From Schistocerca nitens (Eukaryota > Arthropoda > Insecta > Orthoptera > Acrididae), in contig NC_064622.1 of NCBI RefSeq assembly GCF_023898315.1, positions 180,068,178 to 180,132,177 on the forward strand: DNA of 64,000 bases, in the 5' to 3' direction. The translations under genes and the position numbers were made by a program. Below the pieces are notes generated by a model, which did not search any database, was not told where the DNA came from, and saw only the letters and a list, made by a program, of their open reading frames with translations. This document shows, piece by piece, positions 55,613-64,000 of the stretch (positions are counted from its first letter, which is position 1; the number at the start of each line of letters is the position of its first letter).

Positions 55613-55936
55613 GGGCAACGGCCTTGCCGCAGTGGATACACCGGTTCCCGTGAGATCACCGAAGTTAAGCGCTGTCGGGCGTCGTCGGCACTTGGATGGG
55701 TGACCATCCAGGCCGCCATGCGCTGTTGCCACTTTTCGGGGTGCACTCAGCCTCGTGATGCCAATTGAGGAGCTACTCGACCGAATAGTAGCGGCTTCGG
55801 TCAAGAATACCATCGTAACGACCGGGAGAGCGGTGTGCTGACCCCACGCCCCTCCTATCTGCATCCTCCACTGAGGATGACACGTCGGTCGGATGGTCCC
55901 GGTAGGCCGCTCGTGGCCAGAAGACGGAGTGCTTTT
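55613..55936 (+). mobile_element. 5S-rRNA-derived SINE, 13-bp target duplication
   Basis: The first 120 bases or so (55613-55735) match 5S rRNA: GATCACCGAAGTTAAGCGCT, GTCGGGCG, CACTTGGATGGGTGACCA and CGCTGTTGCC, with the internal Pol III promoter region (box A to box C) recognisable. A body of about 200 bp of other origin follows and ends GACGGAGTGCTTTT. The flanking TATACACTAATTT at 55600-55612 and 55937-55949 is perfect. 5S-headed SINEs are known as SINE3-type elements. Open frames on the minus strand over it are spurious. Confidence 0.94.
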
Positions 55937-56302
55937 TATACACTAATTTATCTTTTTCACTTCTATGCTGTGACTGCAGCAATTCTGCTAAAATTTGGTC
56001 TGAAGTCTGCAGTGGTTCAGGCATTACTATGTTGCGATTTGATAATGGTGAGTGCTGAGTACGAATACCGTTACTCTGTGGCAATTGCTTCCATATCGTA
56101 TCAATGAACGTGTAACTTACAGTGAGTGGTGTTTAACAACGTTCCCGCTATTTGCCTACTGGCATACAGGTAGACCAATAACTATATTCTATCTGCATAC
56201 AGCTACAATAAGGTTCTCTCACTACAACATAAGTGCTATATTAAATCATAGGGAACATTTTCCACAATACCGTCAGTGGTGCGATCTGTCTGTCGCAAAC
56301 TA

Positions 56303-56445
56303 ATGGCTCTAAGCACTATCGGACTTAACATCTGAGGTCATCGGTCCCCTAGACTTAGAACTACGTAAACCTAACTAACCTAGGTACATCATACACATCC
56401 ATGCCCGAGGCAGGATACGAACCTGCGACCGTAGCAGCCGCGTGG
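56303..56445 (-). mobile_element. SINE fragment (first subfamily), head truncated
   Basis: The body (TGGCTCTAAGCACTATCGGA to CATCCATGCCCGAGGCAGGA) and B box are present. The head stops after GCGACCGTAGCAGCCGCGTG. No target duplication was found. Confidence 0.88.
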
Positions 56446-58398
56446 CGCGATTTGATATTCTGACATACACAAATTGCGAATATACTATTAATTACCCAAT
56501 TCCTTTATTATTCACTGCCATTTTTTGAGGAATATGCTGTGACGTCATTTTTGCTAGTTGAAGCATGATGTTGGCTTGGAGGCGACATCTCGCTTATACA
56601 AAGTCACCTAGGGTTACATTACACGATAAGACAGTTAGGGATGACTTTTTAACGTGGGTCACCTCCAGTTGTTGAGTAAAATTAAAATAATGTATTATAT
56701 ATGTCAAAGCACAAACTCAGGACTAGGCAAAGTCATTGGTAACCACCTTATAGATTTTATAAAGGACGACGCATGTGGTTGTCTTACTTTGCTAATGAGC
56801 ATGATATTACCTGGCTGAAGACCACTGCCGTCTATATTGTGTGTCTGATACCTGTTCAAGACTGTTCGAGTATGTATACGTTGACGTATAACTTCCTTTC
56901 AACTACTCTTATGGAACGTAATTGCGTCACTTTGGCAAGTTTTGGAAACGCCTCGGCGCCATTGTTTCTGTAATCACATTATTTTGTCTATGTATTTCAT
57001 GCATTATAATGTCGATTCTTCATCTCTGTAAACTGGCACTTTCATGCTGTCACACTGCAATGCCGAGGTATTATGTTTAAGTTTTTCTTATTGGAGGTGC
57101 GAACGTGAGCAACGTGGCCGAGAAGTTTATATTAAGCGTGTATTTCAGCTGAGGCAGCGTCATGGGTCGGTGGAATCTAACATCTTTTCCAGTTATCATC
57201 GACTATTTTTTTAAAACACGATGAATTCAACATTTATATCTAGTTAGCTCTACGCTATAGAGAATAACATCACTTTAATATGTGTTGGACTTGTTTAGCA
57301 TTTATAGCAATGGAGGCTGGTCGTACAATGTACTGTGTTAGGCGTTAGGCGTATTTTGAGGGCTCTTTGCACCTGAAATGTATACAAAACAGCAATTTCT
57401 TAGCGATTTACCCTATATTACAATAAACATGACTTTGAATGAGTTAAATAGAAAAATTAGATGTCTCACGATATATGATAAGTAGTTTTATTTTTTTCCC
57501 GGGATATCGGCCGTCACTTTCTCTTTGTAAATGTCACAGCTCTTACTGTCACCGCATTTGGTCATATGTTTCCCAGGAGTGTTTATTTTTTTGTAGTCTA
57601 ATATTCGGTAATAAGAACACATTATTCTCTAACCTTCCCTAATAAGACAATCGAGTTGCGAAGGTGTGTTTGCCCAGATGTAGTTTGTTACAGAGTTTTA
57701 TTTTTGCGAGCCACAGTTTCCAGAAATGCAACTGCATGGACTGAATGCACATTTTAAGTATTTAGATGCCACTACGGCATGAGCATCGCATTTTTCGGGT
57801 TTCTGACGTATTTTTAGAATATTGTGAGCAATAATATCGGACAGGTGTAGTCTATAAAGCTTTTATAGAGCCTTCTGAATGCAAACTGCTGTTATTTACG
57901 TAGCCTTCAAAGGCTGTGTCATTTATAACAATTGCAATAACTGCCAATGAATAGCATCGTTTATATTTTTCTACTGATTAACATAATGCCTTATGTCCCT
58001 CTCTTCTAAAATGGTGTTTGAGAACAATTTAAATTCAGAAATATATACTTTGAGGATGGGTTCTGATTTACATCATGATTACGCCTAATTAGTTACAATC
58101 AGTCTGTCCAATTGCCTTCTTAGCATAGTATTTTCCCCAATTATAAGCCTGGTTGGTCAGGTCAGTTTCATGACACTGAATTATTGGGTCTAGATTCTCA
58201 AGAGCCAACTGTTGTTAGGCGTAGAAATCTAGCATCGCCCCCTGCCCCAGATGCATACTTTAGAATTTTGGGGGCCTTAATTTGGTAAATATGTGGAAAT
58301 TAACTCTCGGTTCATTTACGTTGCAGATGGATGTTGCGTCACGGTAACTGATCGAATCTTACGCTGTTTTTATCATGTATCAATTGGGGGCCGAACCT
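56446..58398. other. About 1.95 kb without recognised features
   Basis: AT-rich sequence with only short frames. No transposon ends, tRNA-like boxes or domains are recognised. Confidence 0.45.
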
Positions 58399-58405
58399 AC
58401 AATAA

Positions 58406-58607
58406 AAAAATGTTCAAATGTGTGTCAAATCTTATGGGACTTAACTACTAAGGTCAACAGTCCCTAAGCTTACACACTACTTAACCTTAATTATCCTAAG
58501 GACAAACACACACACCCATGCCCGAGGGAGGACTCGAACCTCTGCCGGGACCAGCCACACAGTCCATGACTGCAGCGCCCTTGACTGTTCGGCTAATCCC
58601 GCACGGC
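58406..58607 (-). mobile_element. SINE, second subfamily, short target duplication
   Basis: In reverse complement: head TGCCGTGCGGGATTAGCCGA, B box GGTTCGAGTCC, body of the second subfamily ending ACACATTTGAACA. The direct repeat ACAATAA (58399-58405 and 58614-58620) is short and leaves six bases unassigned at the head side. Confidence 0.88.
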
Positions 58608-59127
58608 AACAGCACAATAACCCCGGGTTCGGTGTGGGATGGGTGGACTGCTGTGGCCTGTTGTGGGGTTGTGAACCGCTGAGGGCTACGGTGGGACGAA
58701 GCCTTCTGTCGTTTTTGGGTCCCCGGTTTCAATACACAATACACAAGCCCCAGATATTAAATGTAAACATAGCCCTTTTTGTGCTGCCAACGTATTTTGC
58801 ACAAATCTTTGAATACTGCAACATCTTAGGAGTGGAAAATAGGTAATTTATGACTGATGTGTTTTTTACTGCAGAAATATCTGTCGGTAACAGTGGGTAC
58901 TACTTAATCATGGCGCAACCAAAGACCTAAGGACAATTTTAACAGTGGAGCAACTATGGTGTGGTAGGGTGATCGAACTCAGGTCCGTTTTTCAGTGCAG
59001 CCATGTGTTAGTGACAGGAGGAACTGGGATACGAAACGGGATTGGCTTGAATTTCACATTTTCTGAGTTTGTGGGATAGTATTTAAGGTAAAATTCATAT
59101 TGAACAAATACCAAATCCTAATTCGTT

Positions 59128-59341
59128 CTCGCATTCGGGAGGACGACGGTTCAATCCCGTCTCCGGCCATCCTGATTTAGGTTTTCCGTGATTTCCCTAA
59201 ATCGTTTCAGGCAAATGCCGGGATGGTTCCTTTGAAAGGGCACGGCCGATTTCCTTCCCAATCCTTCCCTAACCCGAGCTTGCGCTCCGTCTCTAATGAC
59301 CTCGTTGTCGACGAGACGTTAAACACTAACCACCACCACCA
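59128..59341 (+). mobile_element. SINE, 5'-truncated, 11-bp target duplication and (ACC)n tail
   Basis: Same family as 10707-10942. It starts within the tRNA-like head (just before GCATTCGGGAGGACGACGGT), continues through the body and ends in ACCACCACCACC. The target duplication CCTAATTCGTT is perfect (59117-59127 and 59342-59352). Confidence 0.93.
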
Positions 59342-59796
59342 CCTAATTCGTTATTTATATTTTATAAGCAGATTTTTAAAACTGTTTATAGAGAAATATG
59401 CTGTCTGCTCATTCCTGCATTTCACGGCGAATTTATATATAGCTTCAAATCAGAGCAACCAATGTGGCTGATGAGTCTGTTGTTAATCGAATTTATGGAA
59501 GTCAGTAATGCAAGCATAGGTGAGAACTTTTTCGGCAGTTCAGATACTTAACCGTAATTGGCTACAAAGCGGAAGCACTCGGTGTGGGGGTGCTAAAAGG
59601 ATAATTCTCAGTGTCTTGGGGTCAGGGGGCAGGAGAGGTGGCTTTCCTTAGTTTCGGAGGATGTAGTATGAACCAAAACCAGAAAAAATTGTCTAGTAAA
59701 TGTGAGCTTTAAAATACACATTTTAAAAGCTATGAGCACTTGATTCGTGCCGAACAAGTGCTGAGGCTCTTGAAATATGCTCTTTAGAGCCCATGT

Positions 59797-60294
59797 TCAC
59801 TATTTGTAGAAAAGAAGCAAATGCGTGAGACGGTAAAACCGTGTTATATTACTCCTCATTAATTTAGGTTATTTATAGCTTTAACCTCACATGTTATATT
59901 GAATTAAATCTAGCAATAGGCCTTACCTCATTTGTTGATACGGAAGGCAATCGTCAACAAAATCTTCTCTGGTCACTATTTGTAGAAATGAAGCAAATGC
60001 GTGAGACGGTAAAACCGTGTTATATTACTCCTCATTAATTTAGGTTATTTATAGCTTTAACCTCACATGTTATATTGAATTAAATCTAGCAATAGGCCTT
60101 ACCTCATTTGTTGATACGGAAGGCAATCGTCAATAAAATCTTCTCTGGTCACTATTTGTAGAAATGAAGCAAATGCGTGAGACGGTAAAACCGTGTTATA
60201 TTACTCCTCATTAATTTAGGCTATTTATAGTTTTAACCTCACATGTTATATTGAATTAAATCTAGCAATAGGCCTTACCTCATTTGTTGATACG
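59797..60294. repeat. 176-bp tandem repeat, 2.8 copies
   Basis: The units start at 59797, 59973 and 60149. The third stops at 60294 after TTGTTGATACG. The units differ at only a few positions. Each contains the short perfect inverted repeat ACGGTAAAACCGT and the word CCTCACATGTTATATTGAAT. The length is in the range of monomeric satellite DNA. Confidence 0.97.
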
Positions 60295-60875
60295 ACATAA
60301 TGTTACATAGTGACTTCCTATTAAGATAAAAAACTATACAGCAATTTGTTCAAATTGATGGTTTCAGATATTGCGCACTACTTCACTTGGCAATTGAAGC
60401 ATGTCCAATCTCTACCACTACTTAGCTTTCAGTTATGTTCAGTTCTGGTAGTGCGTTATGGTTGTAATTGCCGGTTAGGGTGTGAAATTCAAATCTTGTC
60501 AGCTTTGGCTTCAGGCTCCAAGTTTAGAGATTTATAGACCACTAGCGTATAATCAGTTAATTATTTGAAACGCCACGTGTGCCGTTGATCGGCAAGCTCT
60601 CTTGATCTTGGGGAGAAATTGCAGTTTTATTCAGTGAAAGGGTGCAACTAGTCTCTCTTGCCGTAGCCCATGCGGCCAAGATCTGATCGCAAGCGATGTT
60701 TATCACAGGAATGAGAATTTCAGGAAAGGCAATCACGGCACATTTTATGTTTGACAGACAGTGATCCAGAGACATGAAAATATAACTTTCGTTCAAATGT
60801 GACGCTTGTATTTACAGTAACTTCCTGACAAGAATTTTGAGAGGCTACACAAGCAGGCACAGCATAAGCACAAGA
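60295..60875. other. No recognisable gene or repeat
   Basis: Nothing is recognised between the tandem repeat and the Tc1 fragment. Confidence 0.4.
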
Positions 60876-60877
60876 TA

Positions 60878-60962
60878 CACTGATGAGCCAGACCTTTAGG
60901 ACACCTACTTGAAAGCGTGTTGGTCCACCTTTGGTACGCAATAGAGCAGTGATTCTGCATAT
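60878..60962 (-). mobile_element. Tc1-like element, 3' end fragment
   Basis: CACTGATGAGCCAGACC after a TA (60876-60877) matches the terminus of the relic at 34916. On the minus strand it codes for the Tc1 C terminus (RITALLRTKGGPTRF...). Only the last 85 bases of the element are present. Confidence 0.8.
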
Positions 60963-60966
60963 CATA

Positions 60967-62288
60967 CAGGGTGGCGCACGAAATGTTTTACCAATTGTTT
61001 CTTTTCTTTCACAATTTACGACGCACATCAGATATCCCGCTGGGATCTCTACAGCAGTACCAGCAGAGCTTGGAAAAACAAATGAGTTACGAAATGACGT
61101 GTAATTCACGATAGTGCCGCTAGGTGACTAGTAAGCAGCAATGGCTGACAATGGAAGACTGACGACACAGCAACGATCGGCAATTGTGTTACTTTTTCAT
61201 GAAACTAAAAACCTTGTTGTGACTCAGAGGCGTTTTTGACAACAGTTTGACACACGATGGGTCCCTTGCAAGAAGAACATCCACAGGTTGTACTATAAAT
61301 CTGTACAGGAAGGAACAGTATTGGAAGCGGAGCGACCTCGGCCTAAGCCTGTTTGTTCGCCGGAGAATACTGTATTGAAGCAGTGCGAGTTGCTGTAAAG
61401 AGAAGTCCCGGGAAATCGTGCAACTTGGAATATCCAGACGCTCTGTTCAACGCATTCTTAAAAGTGACCTCCATATGTACCCATACAAGATGACCTGTGC
61501 ATAGATCACTGAAGAACACAAGCAGCATAGCCCGCATCTCGTGGTCGTGCGGTAGCGTTCTCGCTTCCCACGCCCGGGTTCCCGGGTTCGATTCCCGGCG
61601 GGGTCAGGGATTTTCTCTGCCTCGTGATGGCTGGGTGTTGTGTGCTGTCCTTAGGTTAGTTAGGTTTAAGTAGTTCTAAGTTCTAGGGGACTTATGACCA
61701 CAGCAGTTGAGTCCCATAGTGCTCAGAGCCATTTGAACCACAAGCAGCATAGACTAGTATTTGCTCAGTGGGCGGAGGATAGGGAAGAAACTCTCAACAA
61801 CGTTTGGTTTTCAGACGAGGCGCATTTTCATTTAGACTGTGTGGTTAACAAACAAAATGTACGCTACTGGGCCACTGAAAACCCACAAGTGCTTCATGAA
61901 CGACAACATTATGCTCCGAGGATTACAGCGTGGGCAGCAGTTTCCAGTCACGGACTTATTGGACCGTTTTACTTTGAAGAAACTGAACAGCGAGCGTTAT
62001 TTGAGCATGCTTCGCAATATCTTCACTCCACAGCTTCTTGTTACTGCCTTGCCCTTCAACATGCAGTGGTTCATGCAAGATGAGCAAGGCCACATACTGC
62101 AAACACTGTGTTGGTGTTTTTACACGAGCATTTCGACATGCGGATCATTTCACTGAGTTTTCCATGTCGCTTCAATGACGGACAAAATTGGCCCCCAATA
62201 GACCAGACCTCAATCCATGTGACTTTTTTCTTTGGGGGTACCTAAAGGAAAAAATTTTCCCGAAACGTCCACGTGATTTAATGGAGCT
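60967..62288 (+). pseudogene. IS630/mariner-type transposase pseudogene (DUF4817-like), split by a SINE, 3' end lost
   Basis: Follows a TA (60965-60966) with end sequence CAGGGTGGCGCACGAAATGT. A frame from ATG 61141 reads MADNGRLTTQQRSAIVLLFH and ends early at a TGA near 61237. The helix-turn-helix continues (DTRWVPCKKNIHRLYYKSV) in that phase. After the SINE (61531-61738) the catalytic domain resumes with HKQHRLVFAQWAEDR, VWFSDEAHFHLDCVVNKQNV (first Asp), ITAWAAVSSHGLIGPFYFEE, a decayed QDEQGHILQT-type second block, and PPNRPDLNPCDFFLWGYLKE (Asp as third acidic residue position). It breaks at about 62288, where an antisense LINE begins. Confidence 0.85.
61531..61738 (+). mobile_element. SINE with Gly-tRNA-like head, 14-bp target duplication
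   Basis: Nearly identical to 2235-2449 over the head and body. The target duplication CACAAGCAGCATAG is perfect (61517-61530 and 61739-61752) and lies inside the transposase pseudogene, whose reading phase resumes right after it. Confidence 0.96.
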
Positions 62289-64000
62289 CATCTACATCTA
62301 CACCTACATGATTACTCCGCAATTCACATTTAAGTGCTTGGCAGAGGGTTCATCGAACCACAATCATACTATCTCTCTACCATTCCACTCCCGAACAGCG
62401 CGTGGGAAAAGTGAACAACTAAACCTTTCTGTTCGAGCTCTGATTTCTCTTATTTTATTTTGATGATCATTCCTACCTATGTAGGTTGGGCTCAACAAAA
62501 TATTTTCGCATTCGGAAGAGAAAGTTGGTGACTGAAATTTCGTAAATAGATCTCGCTGCGACGTAAAACGTCTTTGCTTTAATGACTTCCATCCCAACTC
62601 GCGTATCATATCTGCCATACACTCTCCCCTATTACGTGATAATACAAAACGAGCTGCCCTTTTTTGCACCCTTTCGATGTCCTCCGTCAGTCCCACCTGG
62701 TAAGGATCCCACGCCGTGCAGCAATATTCTAACAGAGGACGAACGAGTGTAGTGTAAGCTGTCTCTTTAGTGGACTTGTTGCATCTTCTAAGTGCCCTGC
62801 CAATGAAACACAACCTTTGGCTCGCCTTCCCCACAATATTATCTATGTGGTCTTTACAACTGAAGTTGTTCGTAATTTTAACAGCCAGGTACTTAGTTGA
62901 ATTGACAGCCTTGAGAATTGTACTATTTATCGAGTAATAGAATTGCAACGGATTTCTTTTGGAACTCATGTGGATCACCTCACACTTTTCGTTATTTAGC
63001 GTCAACTGCCACCTGCCACACCATACAGGAATCTTTTCTAAATCGCTTTGCAACTGATACTGGTCTTCGGATGACCTTACTAGACGGTAAATTACAGCAT
63101 CATCTGCGAACAACCTAAGAGAACTGCTCAGATTGTCACCCAGGTCATTTATATAGATCAGGAATAGCAGAGGTCCCAGGACGCTTCCCTGGGGAACACC
63201 TGATATCACTTCAGTTTTACTCGATGATTTGCCGTCTATTATTACGAACTGCGACCTTCCTGACAGGAAATCACGAATCCAGTCGCACAACTTAGACGAT
63301 ACCCCATAGGCCCGCAGCTTGATTAGAAGTCGCTTGTGAGGAACGGTGTCAAAAGCTTTCCGGAAATTAGAAATACGGAATCAACTTGAGATTCCCTGTC
63401 CATAGCGGCCATTACTTCGTGCGAATAAAGAGCTAGCTGCGTTGCACAAGAACGATGTTTTTTGAAACCGTGCTGATTACGTATCAATAGATCGTTCCCT
63501 TCGAGGTGATTCATAATGTTTGAATACAGTATATGCTCCAAAACCCTACTGCAAACCGACGCCAATGATATAGGTCTAGTTCGATGGATTACTCCTACGA
63601 CCCTTCTTAAACACTGGTGCGACCTGCGCAATTTTCCAATCTGTAGTTACAGATCTATCGGTGAGTGAGCGGTTGTACATGATTGCTAAGTAGGGAGCCA
63701 TTGCATCAGCGTAATCTGAAAGGAACCTAATCGGTATACAATCTGGACCTGAAGACTTGCCCGTATCAAGCGATTTGAGTTGCTTCGCAACCCCTAAGGT
63801 ATCTACTTCTAAGAAACTCATGCTAGCAGCTGTTCGTGTTTCAAATTCTGGAATATTCCATTCGTCTTCCCTGGTGAAGGAATTTCGGAACACTGCGTTC
63901 AATAACTCCGCTTTAGCGGCACAGTTATCAGTAACAGTACCATCGGCACTGAGCAGAGAAGGTATTGACTGCGTCTTGCCGCTTGGGCACTTTACATACG
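62289..64000 (-). mobile_element. CR1/Jockey-like LINE, 3' part, continuing past the window
   Basis: A minus-strand non-LTR retrotransposon whose 3' end lies at about 62289 with a GATGTAGATG-type short tandem tail (CATCTACATCTACACCTACAT on the plus strand). The upstream part runs off the right window edge. It differs from the CR1-like copies at 29 and 37 kb in sequence, but the RT block order is the same. Confidence 0.9.
62364..63902 (-). pseudogene. LINE reverse transcriptase, frameshifted
   Basis: Reading 63902 downwards: KSLDTGKSSGPDCIPIRFL and APVFKKGRRSNPSN (RT fingers), frameshift near 63600, RPISLASVCSRVLEHILY, NQHGFKKHRSCATQL, frameshift near 63375 (after it the phase reads FRKAFDTVPH, first catalytic Asp), then the 63290-62364 frame with SGVPQGSVLGPLLFLIYIND, LRLFADDAVIY (catalytic Asp pair), WQLTLNNEKCEVIHM and a C-terminal domain with WNGREIV at the end. 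The two frameshifts make it non-functional; otherwise it is well preserved. The endonuclease would lie beyond 64000. Confidence 0.9.

Noticed and set aside
55613-55735. 5S rRNA gene
   Set aside because: The 5S-like part continues into a SINE body and the whole unit has a 13-bp target duplication, so it is a retroposon head.
59797-60294. CRISPR-like array
   Set aside because: There are three 176-bp direct units without spacer structure; this is an insect-type tandem repeat.

Overview
This window reads as repeat-dominated nuclear DNA from an insect with a large genome. The repeat dialect (tRNA-headed SINEs ending in a body with AGAGCCATTTGAA, a 5S-rRNA-headed SINE, many Tc1/mariner copies and CR1-like LINEs) matches what I know of orthopterans such as Schistocerca or Locusta. 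That taxonomic call rests on recognition from memory, not on a search. I see no convincing host gene, no functional rRNA, no CRISPR and no bacterial-type operon. Nearly every recognisable open frame belongs to a transposable element.

Layout. 1-9 kb holds a foldback element with a (GT)23 tract, a Gly-tRNA-headed SINE, a composite of two tRNA-containing repeats and a mariner MITE, then about 4 kb without recognisable content. 9-18.5 kb is a dense transposon nest: a Tc1 relic, an intact 1422-bp Tc1-like element coding for a 340-aa transposase, an old LINE split by a younger LINE that carries an in-frame 120-bp duplication, a Tc1 relic split by a SINE, and a mariner pseudogene. 19-29 kb holds more dead Tc1 and IS630-type fragments and SINEs, plus about 4 kb of low-information DNA. 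29-36 kb holds a nearly complete but broken CR1-type LINE (PHD finger plus esterase ORF1, endonuclease plus reverse transcriptase ORF2) fused at a sharp breakpoint to a Tc1 fragment, then another Tc1 relic.

The most striking structure is a giant imperfect inverted repeat at about 37.0-54.3 kb. A left arm of about 8.6 kb and a right arm of about 6.5 kb flank a spacer of about 2.2 kb. The arms are collinear in reverse complement and, where I aligned them by eye, about 80% identical. Each arm has since taken its own insertions: the left has a second, younger CR1-like LINE with an open 885-codon frame, a 0.75-kb foldback element and a SINE; the right has two SINEs and a block of about 2 kb with a 397-bp palindrome of paired tRNA-like genes. 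The opposite arm therefore shows the pre-insertion (empty) site for each insertion.

55-64 kb holds a 5S-rRNA-derived SINE with a perfect 13-bp target duplication, more SINEs, a 176-bp tandem repeat (2.8 copies), a Tc1 end fragment, an IS630-type transposase pseudogene split by a SINE, and the 3' part of an antisense CR1/Jockey-like LINE that runs off the window end.

How the parts relate: LINE enzymes of the kind encoded here are the expected source of SINE retroposition, and Tc1/mariner relics have been the landing sites. Target duplications, TIRs and nesting allow a relative chronology to be read directly from the sequence. Only the Tc1-like transposase at 11339-12361 and the start-less LINE frame at 37375-40032 look free of disabling changes.
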